This document shows, piece after piece, positions 21,501 to 33,697 of a stretch of DNA of 64,000 nucleotides. The stretch spans positions 20,616,459-20,680,458 of the forward strand of contig OX388349.1 in assembly GCA_947579665.1 (NCBI GenBank), written 5' to 3'. The position numbers and the translations under genes are program-made. Under the pieces are notes generated by a model, which was not told the origin of the DNA, did no database searches, and saw nothing but the letters and a program-made list of their open reading frames with translations. Source of the stretch: Sympetrum striolatum (Eukaryota > Arthropoda > Insecta > Odonata > Libellulidae). Each line of letters begins with the position of its first letter. Positions within the stretch are counted from its first letter, which is position 1.

Positions 21501-22574
21501 TTTACTTTTTTCCACTCTGTTCATGGACTCTCTTTCTTTGCCACCGATGACGGAAGTTAAAGCGCGTCTTAGTGCTCACGAACTTTGAGTTGGTGAACAG
21601 AAAAAAAGTAAATAAGCACTGTGCTTGTAGTTCCTCGGTTTATTACAATTAGAGTTACCAGATGGCTCCTTCGAAATTGTGCTTTAAATTTCCATTAAGT
21701 TTTACGGAGCCATATTTAATGTAATGGAATAAGCATAACAGCTGTAGCTTATGGATAGTATTTCAAATACTCTCCATAATTATTTAGCAAGAATAGCAAA
21801 GGTCTATATGTACTTTTGAATTCTTTAACTGTTGAATTGGCATTCTACTCGAAGTCTCAGCAACCAGTACCCACTTGACGGTCACCTTCAAGCTTTAGGC
21901 GGCCGTCATACTATAGTGGAGCTATAAGTAGTTTTCTCTAAAAAAATCGAACTGCTTTTATTTATGGAGTAAACTAAATATATCTCTTTTCCAAATGAAG
22001 TCTTATTAAAAGGACAATGACTGACGTTATTGAAGTTAAAGTTTCTGTTGCTTGAATAATGGAGAACGATTGGCCAAGGTGATACATCAATTAAATTGCG
22101 ACTGTCCCTCAAATTTTTAAGCATCAAGACACGATCAAGGGGAAGATTGATTGATATGGAAAACTTATATCAATAAAAATATATAATTTATCTTCATTAT
22201 ATATAATTAGATTTGAAATATTTCCGTGTTTATGCTTCGTAAATATAGCTATTGCACTCTAATTGTTCCTGACATCACATTTTAACGAATAGAATAATTT
22301 TCATCTCTCATTTCGAACAGCATATAGAAAAGATAATAGCCTTGATTATGGCTGAGATAACATTATAACTATGAGGTATGAAGGATGCTGAATAGCGGCA
22401 CTAATTAAAGTACCGCATAAGGTCTGATAAGATCTGTTCCGCTTATAGCATTCTAGCTTGGTCACGAATACATCACTCCTAATCTTGCTTAGTAAGCTCT
22501 CTACTAGTACTTGTATCAATTGAAATTGCAGAAGCATCTTCTTCCTGCACATATTCGTAAAAATTTAGTTATGA
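21501..22574. other. Intergenic stretch, no gene
   Basis: No exon or family motif was found. Around 22,390-22,510 there is weak similarity to the RTE-like 3' UTR words seen at 31,985-32,175, too degraded to call. Confidence 0.45.
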
Positions 22575-23225
22575 CTCTTGTTTTTCCCTCTATAGATTAC
22601 TGTATCACGGTCTACAACGATCTCACTGTCAAACTGAATACTCCAATATAACGATTAATTAATAACTGTGTTAGATATGTTTGCAATGTTAAAAGGTACG
22701 AGAATATTAGCCCTTGTCTACAAAATGTATGCTGGCTGACGGCTTAAAGAAGATATCAGATATTTTATCGGACTTCTTTTGTTTACTATTACGAATAATA
22801 ATATGCCCTTGTATTTAGTAAAAGATTTCACTTTCCCTCCTTCTCACTTATCTCGTCCTGATTTGAGACAAAATTCACGTACTTTTTACATTCCATCTCA
22901 TAGATCCACCACCTTTCACAAATCTTTCACAGTATCCACCATCAATTTCTGGAATTCCCTACCAATAGTAATCCGTAATGCAACAAATATAATTAGGTTT
23001 AAAATTCTATTTTTTGATTATTTGTTTAATTTCAAGTTTTGAATATTTTTTTATTTATTTGTTTTTGACAATTATTATTTTGTACTTCTTTTTTTTATTC
23101 GTCCAATCTAAACTGTTGAAAGTAGTACTTCACAGATTTTCGACTGCTTTTTGTATTGTTATTTACTGTGGCCCTTAGGTGGCTTGCCACAGGGCATAAT
23201 AAAGTACATTTATTTATTTATGTAT
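22575..23225 (+). mobile_element. Non-LTR retrotransposon remnant, RT C-terminus and 3' tail
   Basis: Conceptual translation gives IDYCITVYNDLTVKLN, then after frame breaks a segment with NNCVRYVCNVKRYENISP, and finally FTVSTINFWNSLPIVIRNA at about 22,926-22,985. These follow the order of the jockey-type RT thumb and C-terminus. Stops and frameshifts show it is dead. The 3' end carries the word GGCTTGCCACAGGGCATAATAAA and an ATTT-repeat tail at about 23,205-23,225, typical of non-LTR insertions. Confidence 0.7.
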
Positions 23226-25435
23226 GTATTAATTTACTAACTCTTAATAGCTATAGCTTGAGGGTATGAGGTACCACCGGCCTTTGGGCTGAAGGATTTT
23301 ATAGGTAGACACTGAAATTACTTTAAGTTATAATCCCTATTTGCGGAGAAAAATTTTCAAATACAAACAGGAATAAACATAAAGGATTGCTTATATTACA
23401 AGAAAATTCTTTATATTTTTCAATTTGGATACTTTCCCTTCTTCCATATCCGCTGTTTTTATTAGGAGGCGTATCAAAGTTGTCAACCGCAGAGCGCAGC
23501 TTATTAAATTAAAATCCGCAGGGAGCATGGGAATATATTCCTGCAAGCAGCGCAGTATTTCTTTTCTTTCCGCAAACGGCCCGAAGTATATATAAATTTA
23601 TTCGCGGTAGTTGACGCGGGATTGTCTTACGCCACATGTTTAGGGACGAGGATGGTTTCATAAATGAGCGAATTAGCGAAGGGGGAAAAAGAACGAGAAT
23701 GGGCCCCGTGGAAGAGGACCGCGTTACGGGAAATGCGGCGTTAAGAACGGGCAGTTCCGGAGGAAACATTTTGTAATGATAATATTCATAAATCATCCGG
23801 ATGGCAGGACTCTTTAGCCGCTCCGGCGGTTTTTATCTCGGCGCGTTCCTGGAAATATTTGCGCGCTTAAATATGATTACGAGTGGCGGTCTAATGGTAC
23901 GAAAGATATACGTACATTCGTTGTCTTTCATCCATAAGAACTTTGGATGAGATATTTCGCTAAACCATGCGTTCAAATACATATTCTTGGAGTTTCAATT
24001 GACATAAATCGTGAAGATAAATTCGACAAGTATCACGATATACAACTGGTGAATGATTTTACTTGAATTCAAAGATATAGAAATATATAAAGGAACTGAT
24101 TTTATTCAATTATTAGATATTTTTAATTCTTCCTATTGTCCCTAGTGACAGAATGAATGTGATAAATATGACAAGTGCCAAAACATAGAGCTGGTGACTG
24201 GTTTTACTCTGATTGAAATGCACCGATTTCTTTATTTGCACAACTTTTCAATATTTCTTCCCTCATGAGGTAATCAGCTAGTTAATTCCATTAGTGGCCC
24301 GATTCTTCTTAGTATACAGCACCTATATTAAGGCCAGGATCCCCTTCTGAATCCCACCTATATAGAGATATTTGAAAATAGTTTTTGGGAATGGTAAACA
24401 CTCTTGAAAGTCGTTGATTTATTTATTATGCATACCTATGTATCGTATAGGCGCAACTCTCAGTAGTCACTAATAAATTAAATTAGACGTAAAAAATGCA
24501 ATTTCAATTTAAAATTTGAGGGATTAGAAAATAAAACTTGAGAAGAGGGAAATTCAGGACAGTCACAACTAAAAGCGGTCGTGGCAAAGGTGAGAAACAT
24601 CCAGTTAAAGCAGAGACAAACTAAAGCGAAACTGTAAAAACGGTAGTAGCAATGTTTGATAACTTTTACAAATGAACGGATACACATGAATCCAACTTAA
24701 GTACACTATCTATGAATTTATTGAAAGTATATTAAAATTTGTACTTAAGAATAGGAAGAAAAGAAGAAAACAGGATAATATCAAAATACAATTGAAGACT
24801 AGAATTTTATTTTTTAGTTAAGTTTAAATTTCAAGGTGTTGATACGCTACAAATGAGTGATTGATATTATTATTAAACAATTAATAAAGCCATCTCCTAT
24901 GCGTTAAGAGCCACAATCTTACGTTGGCTACAATAAAAGCAATCCGAGATTACATTCCCCATTTACACTCTTAAAGTTTGTTTGAAGGTGGAATTACTAA
25001 TATTAATGGATAGGAGATTATTATGCGGGAGGTAAGGATCATGAAGGAAATGCCTAAACCAAAAATATAAAAAGTAAGAAATTGATGAGAGCGATAGCAA
25101 GAAAAAATTCAGTTTGATATTTTATCTAAAGAGAAATAGATACAAGGAGAGTCAATATAGGAAAAAAATCTTTAAAAATAAAGGGCGTTATCAGGGCCAC
25201 CACAGGAGAAAATAATAATAATGAGTTATATGTAGGCATTGGGTCCTAGATGATCTTTCATGTCTTTGATGATGAGGAGCAACAAGACTGAAAAATGTTA
25301 ACTAATCGACCATAGTGAAAAAGCTTCATTGACTGCTTATAACTGCGTCCTAAATCATAAACATTTTTCACCCTTGGTAAATTCTTCCGGAAACTCAAAC
25401 CATCGACTGATCACTGAAACCTCCGAGTACCTCTC
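23226..25435. other. Intergenic stretch with one GC-rich patch
   Basis: No gene is supported. The part at 23,500-23,900 is GC-rich with many CGCG and CCGG words, within AT-rich flanks. Its one longer frame (95 codons, minus strand) has no family features. Confidence 0.45.
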
Positions 25436-25439
25436 TCGA

Positions 25440-26000
25440 ACTGATTGAAATCTATTCTTCCGCATACTCGAGCCCTTCAGGATCAAAGAGAATTACGCGC
25501 GAGTTTTATTATTTGGCACTTCTTCCGGGATCAGAGAGTCTTCTCTTGTCGCCTGTCAGGCTGGCGCGAGTCTAATGCGCCCGCTGACCGCTTTCAACGC
25601 CCCTGCCGGCTAAATGGAGAAATATTTTGCGCGCGACCACTTCGGTAATGCGAGAGCGAGACAAGATGGAGGGCGAGCGCGTGTTTCCCTTTTTAGTGGC
25701 TCATTCCGGACTTCCACGGGAGGACTGGGCTAAAACTGATTAATGCTCGACACGCGACGGGAGACGAAACGACCTCTCGGCACTCTCTCACACTCTTTCC
25801 GCGAAAGTAAAATCGCGCCGCGTCCCCTGTCTCCCTCGCCGTTTACTCTGGAGTGCGTCGTTTGAAACGAAAGACGGCTGGGGATTAAAATACCCGCAAA
25901 CCTCTTGTGACGACGAAATGCTTTGCGAACCTGACACGAAGTCTGGCACCATCTGTTTAAGAGCGGTGAAATACGGTCCAAAGTAATTCGGCTCATGATG
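25440..26000. other. GC/CpG-rich non-coding island
   Basis: CpG-dense sequence (several GCGCGC and GCGCGA words at 25,490-25,680) has overlapping spurious frames on both strands. No codon bias or splice pairing is evident. It may be a promoter-like or enhancer island. Confidence 0.4.
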
Positions 26001-28439
26001 AAATATAGGCTCGAGAAGTGGACTTGAATGCATGAAAAATTTAAATATACCGATTTTTAGGATTCGTAGACCTACAATGTCATGAAGCCGATCATTCATA
26101 AATAGGTATTAGATAAATTATCTAAATATTAAGTTTCCTTACTTTCAATATTATATTTTTTTGAAGTAATTGCACTTGGGCTATGTTTTGCTGAAAGCTT
26201 CCGAGAATATAAATTTTAAAAATTATTATGTGGAAAAATGATACCATCAGCATTATTGTTGTAAACTTAGTGTAATTTCAATGAGTGCACTAAAACAGCA
26301 ACTCAAAGTTATATATTTAAATTCCTCCATTATCAATGGAAAGAATTCTTATTTCCTCAGCAATAACTTATAGCAGCAGCTAATAACTAACAGGAATAGT
26401 AGGGGTGGTTAATTTCTGGAAGACCACTAATTTAATCTTCAGATATATCAAGTATTCCGTAGCCGGATTAATCCTGCTCTGGGGATTATCCAACACACTG
26501 CGAGCAAAATGAAAGAATCATTCTTAACAATCAATGGTTTAATACAATGAATAACTAAGCTCATGGGAACCCCGGTATGACTTTAACCCATTCATCTCGT
26601 GAAAGATAAATGCCATTGAAAATTTTCAACTCAAGGAGATAAATTGGAAAATGATTAGGAAAATTAGGACAGCAGGTATGTTGAGTATCAGAGCAAATAA
26701 TTTGATGTGCCAAATAATTTTCAAGAACTTGTATCTTGAATATATTTCTATTTAATTTGCAGCAATTAAAACTGACATTATACACAGTATAACAATGTGA
26801 TATATAAATCTTAGGTAACTCAAGTAACGCTATGTTTGCTGTCCAAACCGTAGTACTATAAGTTAAAATCGCACTCTCCTCTGTATCAGAGAAAAAACAG
26901 TTCCGTTGGATGGAAAAATTTTTCAAACGGCTTGATTCGAAGCAGACACAATCTCGCCCTTAAGAGTGATATGTGATAGCCCGACATTACTCTTATTTTC
27001 GTCGTATTGTGCTGAGATTATATGGACCCTGATGGGTACAATGTCACTTTCTCTTTATCAAAAAGTCACCAGAAAAATGCATTAGCGGTTGTCATCCGCG
27101 GGGCACTTTCTCGCCGGCCTTAGTGGTGTACAAGGTTTCACCATTTCACTGCCTTGTAATTCCGCTACTTGGACAAAAGCGGAGGTGTGAGGGATCGCAA
27201 TCGAACCGTCGTTAGCACTAAACTGTGAGCCATCTCTTCGATTCCGCCGGTGTGAATGGTGATCCGTTCTTCTATTGGAGAATTTTACGCCAATAATATA
27301 AGGGAATGCGATTTAGTGGAGCTCGTAGAGAGGGACAACATGAATTCGGAGTTAAAGGAAAAAGAGAAGTTGTTCTTTTTAGAGATATTATTTTCATGAC
27401 ATACATTTCAATATATTCGGAATATATTGCCTAGATATTTCAGGATTTATAGCTATTTATTTGTTATTCCTATTTTTAGTATATAAAGTCATACAATGAA
27501 CGAGATACTATTATGTTTACAAAGTGTAATGCCTTAGTTTAAATTAATAAATCACATTTTTACGTAAAAATATTTAAAAAATTCATAAAATGAAAGTATT
27601 TTACAGTTCTCTTTACTTGTCATAATATTTATATCTTAATATGAAATATATGAGATTATAAATTATATTTAATTTAGATATTTATTACCAATAAATGTTA
27701 AAGTTTGAAAATTGCAAGATGAGGTTCAATTTTACTTTACAATATTTTACTAACCTTCATCTATCCATTGTGGTGTATGTAAAAATTCGATGCTGGTATA
27801 TTGCTAGTGAAAAAATGTAATAGTTATATAAAGAAAGAATTAAATAGCAGTTTCTTTCTACTAATTTCAGTATCCCATATCACCATATCAGCACTTGGAT
27901 CAATAAAGCCTACTAAAAGTAATGAAATACATTTAAGGTTGAGAATTCTGTAATAAGAATTAAGTAAATAATTAAGCAAACTCCTTGGCAACTGGCCTAG
28001 GTTAGTAATCCGGGCCTCTCTCTCGTTTCCGAAAACCGGTAGCAACGAGGTGCGGAGAACTGTCAAACACGGCCATTGGAGATTGTCAAACCTCTAATCC
28101 GTTTTTATTATAAGTTTAAATGTATGACTTTAAAGGAATCAAAATTTCGCAATGACATTTTATACCTGTATAAACCTAGAATCTCAAAAATATGATGCTC
28201 AAGAAATATTCCCATGTGTAGCTGTTTGAACTAATTCGAAATCTCTTTTGATTTTGAATTAATTACATCTTAAAAATTTTTGTTATAAAGTAACAAGGGT
28301 GAGGAGTGATATAAACTCTGGTTCCCTAAACAGTGTGTGGAAAACAAACCTCCTGGTCCCTTATTTCGTGGTTCATCCTATCCATGTAATCCAAGCCTAC
28401 GGAGCCATGTGTATCCTTTGTGGCATAACGTTATAACAC
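26001..28439. other. AT-rich intergenic stretch, no gene
   Basis: The longest frame (121 codons, minus, 26,561-26,926) has an AT-driven composition and no recognisable domain. A small GC-richer patch lies at 27,070-27,350. No repeats were noted. Confidence 0.5.
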
Positions 28440-28805
28440 AAATCACAGTCTCCATCCAAATAATCGTGCCGCTAAATCCCTCCCCGTGCCGAGGATGTAT
28501 TTAATGGTTAATCGGATGGAGTACGAGATGATTAAACGGAATAACCAACTTTCCACCGCGTAATATTTGCGGTGTTCTGTTAACGAGCGGCCAATGGGGA
28601 GGTATTTGGGAGGACGCTGACCGCGTGGGGCCAAGTGATTGGGCTTCCGACGCCATAAACCAAATAGAGGACCGTAATCGACCAAACTCGATTACGAGAC
28701 CCTCGACCATTGAAATCCATAATCGATTAATCGCTGGGAATCGATAGATTAAACGGGGATGCTATGATCGCCGAATGCCTGCGGCGGGGGCCGATCACGT
28801 GGGGA
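28440..28805. promoter_or_regulatory. Candidate enhancer: dense homeodomain-type motifs
   Basis: A GC-richer block contains at least seven AATCG/CGATT or GATTA-type cores, including TAATCGATTAATCG and CTCGATTACGAG. It also has a CCATAAA site (Abd-B/Cdx-like), a CCAATGG box and a CACGTG E-box at 28,796-28,801. Short frames on the minus strand look incidental. Clustering of such motifs in non-coding DNA is typical of developmental enhancers, but that is inference. Confidence 0.35.
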
Positions 28806-30879
28806 GATGGAGGGAGGACATAACCTCAGGGTGCGTCTTGTGAAGAAATGAATGACTGTTAATTTTGATACTATATAAGTATGATTCCATTATATTCGAC
28901 AGTTGTTTCTTTATATTTGAACAAACGAATGTCCGAACTCTACTCAAAAAAGAGATTCCGAAACTATTGAAGGTGAAAAATAAATAAGTTCTAAAACTAT
29001 GCCTTGTTTGTGCTATGTTAAATTCCATTCCATCATCCTTGAGTTAAGTCTATTGTAAAATTACGTAAGAATTATTTTTGACAGTTCCAGAAAAATAATT
29101 AAACACTGCTTTTTTTACAAAATTACAAAAGAATCAACTGCGTTACATCGAATTCAACGCAAACGAGGAGTGGGAAATTGTAGCAATGTGTAAATATTTA
29201 GGTACTTAAGAGTGAAATGATATGTATTATTTACCGATTAAAAAATGTAAAATGTACCTATATTGATTGATCCATACACGAGCTTTGTCTCTTAAAAGAA
29301 TTTGCTGAGCACTAGTAAGTGCTGATGATTGAATAATACGTATTTTAGGGATAACCAGAGAACACCTACTGGTATCTAACTATTGAAAAATATTAAAGCG
29401 AATATATTCCAAAGTAATTCAGTGCTTTTACAATGAATGTCTCTAACAAGGTCATTAGATTTCATTTAAACAACAATATTGTACAGCTATAATAGCTACT
29501 GTAGTTGTCCACAAACGTTATTTAGTAATTCTTGCAGAAAACCTTTTAGTTTAAATTGTTTAATTGGATTGATTACATTAGACGTTTGTGGAGAGGGAAA
29601 CCATAAATTATAGATATTATTGCTTTCTATATCATTAAAACTTATGATTAAAATAATGTTTAGAAATTTTGCATCAGTAACTCATATTTCACGAAAAGAT
29701 GTGTGATGGTCTGACACGTTGAGTTTAAACTAAATCAGTCACAATTTAGAACGTTACGAAAATTAAAAAAAAAATTTCTCCGCATAATACCGGCGCAAGA
29801 TTGGTTACATAATAACCACATTTGAATTTATCCAACAACTGGTTATCCATCCGCATTTTCAATTATGCCACCCTCGGTATACCCTAACAACGTGGATATC
29901 TATGATAAAAACTCAGCAATTTTAATAGTTAATTTTGCGTAAAATGATGAATATATACGTGTAAATACTATATTGTAAGTGGCTAAGCTTACTTATGTTT
30001 AAATGAGATTACAATATTTGGAATTTAGTGTATTTCCTTTGCAAAGATTTAAATGTTTTGTAATGCAATAATTTAAAATGAAGAAATTGTTAACAAAATA
30101 TTAAACGAAAGATCTGAAGTACTTCTCTTAAATATTTATGCAAATATGTAAGTAATGAAGTTAGTCTGTTTTATCGATTTCAATAATTTGATGTTTTGAA
30201 GCATGTCTAATATGCTTATTTCCTTATGTCAATTGTTTTCTCCAAGTGATTGATTTATATGTGTCCATCAAATGATTTAATTTTATGTAGATACTTTTTG
30301 TTATGATACAGCTGTTGTTTTTCCCATATTACACACAGTTTAATAACAAATTTTAGCGTGTACCATGAGTAGGTTTCGACAGGTATCTTACACCTATTTT
30401 CTTCGTAGTCGTGTTCCTGCAGTGAATGCATTCCGAAGATATAAGCTTCGGTTTTTTACATTATCTGCTTAAGTTTTATTTTCTGTATTTATTGACCTAC
30501 ACAATATTTATTTTATTATTAATATCATTGATTTCAGGTTAGATGGAAGCAGAGTATTTTTAGTTTGAATCTTTTCTTATTAGAGAAGTTATACACATTA
30601 TATCGCATTTACGTAACGTTTATGAAAAGATAACTCCGAAAATGGACCTTGATTTGATGCCGTTCGATTAACATTCTTCCCTAAGGGACAGTCAATTTCT
30701 GAATTTCCTTTGTGGCACTTACAAAATAGATATAGAACTGTTACCTATTATAATGATAAAAGACATACACGCCTGAATGAAGACCTTAAGTGGTAAGCAT
30801 TTTCCTATATTTCATATTTCTATAAGGTAGCATCGCTCGTTCTGGAATGAGCCACTTAAAGGTAGACACAGCCTTTATA
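28806..30879. other. AT-rich intergenic stretch, no gene
   Basis: No exon, RNA gene or transposon protein is recognisable. A 37-codon frame starting at ATG 30,365 has no supporting context. Confidence 0.5.
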
Positions 30880-31260
30880 TACCTTCCACATGCGCACTTA
30901 AAACTTTGCTTAAAATAGTTCGCAACCTCAGTCGGTCGCCTTTGCATATTTTCCCCTTGTGTCCCAAGAATTCGTCAGCAGCTTCACGTCACTGTAGAAG
31001 GGGGGACGCTTGTTCTTTTCTCCATCAAAAAGCGATCCTCACATATCCTTGCTTTGTCCCCCCGGTGCCGGCTTTAATTTCACCGGTAATACAACCCTTG
31101 CCTTTAAGGTTCATCTTCTGTCGGCTTGCTTAATTGCATTCCACCATCGCTAAATACCGTGGAAGGCCCACGTATGACGGGTGACTCACAGCGCGCGTTC
31201 CTACGCAGCTTTTATGACGTCACCCGAAAAGGTTGACTGGATTCCGCATAACTTTCTCAA
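30880..31260. other. GC-richer non-coding block
   Basis: It contains a TATATA word near 30,876, an octamer-like TTTGCATA, and GC-rich runs up to about 31,220. A 75-codon frame (30,906-31,133, +) has no domain features. Role unknown. Confidence 0.3.
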
Positions 31261-33600
31261 GAATGAAACACTTCCTTAAGGAGGTGCAAATCGAAAGCGT
31301 TGCTTCATTGCAAGTGGGATGAGTAAGCGAAAATTGCTGTCACCTCTCAAGTATTGCCTGATTAAGTAGAAAAAGACACTTAAAATTTACGTCCTTAATT
31401 TCAGGCTCAAGTCATCTACCCCTTGAGTTCTCCTACTATAAAATTATGTTTCTGTAATAACCTATTATTTGATTATAAACATTTCTACGGGTACGCAACA
31501 AAGGAATTATCACTAATTATGAAAACAATGCATACAACATAGGGCACTATTATATTAGAATGAGACAAGATCCTTAAAGAAGAAGTTAATTGAAAGATTA
31601 TGAGATGTTGATTAGATGTAGACTATTATGTTTGATTATATGTCAAAAAATCAAGAGGAGATTGGGAATGGTAAAAGAGGAATGGATTTTATGGTAAAGA
31701 TAATACGGGTGAAGAAATGGTCGAGTTAGATATAGAAATGAGATTGATTTAAAAATAAAGTTTAGATAAGGCGTCGCCAAAAGAACTGATATTACTCAAA
31801 TAGTCCTGCTACCATATTTTGATGAATGGAACATTTTTATTTGTCATTCGGTGCAGAGTAGAGAAAAAAAATATCTTAAATTTTCTTTTGTCCCAGTCTT
31901 GATCATGGCTGTGATGAAATGAAAGCTAATTAGGCATGAGTGAGTAAGTGTACTGATTAAAGTCTCTCCTTATGGAATGACAAGAAAAGTGTAACTCGTA
32001 GAGTCTCTGCGCTTCACTTCCGTGGACGTGTTCCACTTATAGCATTCTGGCTCAGTGAAGAAAGCAATAGCAAACTACCTCACTCCTCATCCTGCCAAGT
32101 AAGCCTATTTCCTCTCTGCAAGCTCTTGGTGACTTATAGAGGGGTGAGGCACCAACTGGCCTTAGGGTTATTTACTTTACAGACATTACTCAAATATGAA
32201 AGTTGATGATTTAAAGAGATGAATTAACTTTCATAGGCTTAGGGAAATTGATTTTCTATCATCATTTATTTTCAAGTAGTATATATTTCATTATTTATTT
32301 GGTACAGAATAGAACGAAGTGTATATTTATTTACATTTAGTTTCGTTATATGTATTTCTAAATCATTTTGTAAATCGAGACGAGACATCTACTCACTTTC
32401 AGAGTTTGTACTGAAAACAATGCGAATGTGTTATACCAAAAATGACAATGACTATGAATATTTTGTCTTGAAAGATGGGTTGTTACCTGAGAAAATTAGT
32501 GAATAGTACATTTATCATACCGTATAACATGATAATTAATACCAATTCATTTCAGATGAAAAAGCAAGTCCTCTCTAAAATAAATTCTTTTCTTGAATAA
32601 AATAATCATGTATCACTGAAATCAGCGTCTATGGCTAAATCCTGCGCGTAATATTTCATATTTATTTACTGGAACTGCGCCTAAAAATAAGTTCTTCTTG
32701 ATTTATTATGGAGATAATGTTATCGACTTGATTTATTTATGAAAAGGCTACCTTGCTAGTGATATTTTACATTTTTGAACAATTAGATAAAGTGATAGCT
32801 ACCCATTTAATTCAATTTACGGAAATGTTTGAAGCCTATAACTAAAACAATTTGTTATTGGGTACATATAAATTATAATACATTCATATTTTGCAACCAT
32901 ATCTTATTTATGGAATATATTTTAACAACCTCTAAACCTATAGTAAAACAATTTACCGATTAATACCGATAAACTACTTGCTCTTGGCATCGTTGTCAAC
33001 CATATAAACAAATTCAATTTCGTCGCCATGGACGTATCTTTGGGTAAACATAATTTGTAAACAATACACACAATTCATGGCCACTAATCTTTACATTTTC
33101 AACAAAATTTATGTATTTTGAGTGATGCTTCTACTATTTAAGGAAATTATTGAGTAAAGTGAGTATATTTCCTTCTACATTAGATGAATAAGTAGTATTT
33201 AGTTGTTAATATTCTATCTCAGAGAAATTATATTTATATTTTCGGTTACGTAAAATAGCGTTTGCAATTTTAAATTAAATTAAATCAATTTGTAAACCAA
33301 GGATTTCTAAATATGTGAAAATGGTTAGATATGAATATATTTGTTTTTTTTTCACCCTAATCACCTATACTGATATTTGATTCTTCTTTTGTATTTTACC
33401 AAAAACTTATTCAAAATACAACCCGTCATAACGAAGCTCTTGAAAATGAATGTCAAACGCTTTTTAATTAGGATTCGGCCGATATTTACTATTTGTATAT
33501 AATTTATAAATAAATGTATTAAGAAAAAACAATAAACCATGAAAAACTAATTCCATTGATGTTTTTTCTCAATACGTTACACTTTGTCATCAGTGGTCCA
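31261..33600. other. AT-rich intergenic stretch upstream of the host gene
   Basis: No gene is supported. It contains the RTE-like 3' UTR fragment at 31,985-32,175. A short word near 32,385-32,420 (GACGAGACATCT, then TCACTTTCAGAG) recurs with changes at about 53,510-53,545. Confidence 0.45.
31985..32175 (+). mobile_element. Possible RTE-type 3' UTR fragment
   Basis: The words GAAGAAAGCAATAGCAAACT and CCTCACTCCTCATCCTGCC resemble the 'GGCAATGGCAAACCACC...CTTGCC' block found near the 3' ends of many RTE-clade elements. No coding sequence remains. The call rests on that resemblance alone. Confidence 0.3.
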
Positions 33601-33680
33601 CTACATTCTCATGTATAATTCTTTATCGGTTAAGTGAGCACTGGAAAAGCTGTCCTCGAACTTTTCCAACGCTATTGAAG

Positions 33681-33697
33681 ATGGGACTCATGGCGAG
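33681..33697 (+). CDS. Exon 1 (tentative start exon)
   Basis: ATG GGA CTC ATG GCG AG, then donor GTAAGG. A 64-bp intron ends at CCCGACAG, and joining gives MGLMARSKMSR in frame with exon 2. The frame is also open upstream, so this could be part of a longer exon. Alternatively translation starts at ATG 33,733 or 33,769 with no splice here. Confidence 0.5.

Noticed and set aside
26561..26926. 121-codon minus-strand frame
   Set aside because: AT-driven composition, no recognisable domain, no splice context, not conserved-looking; probably chance.
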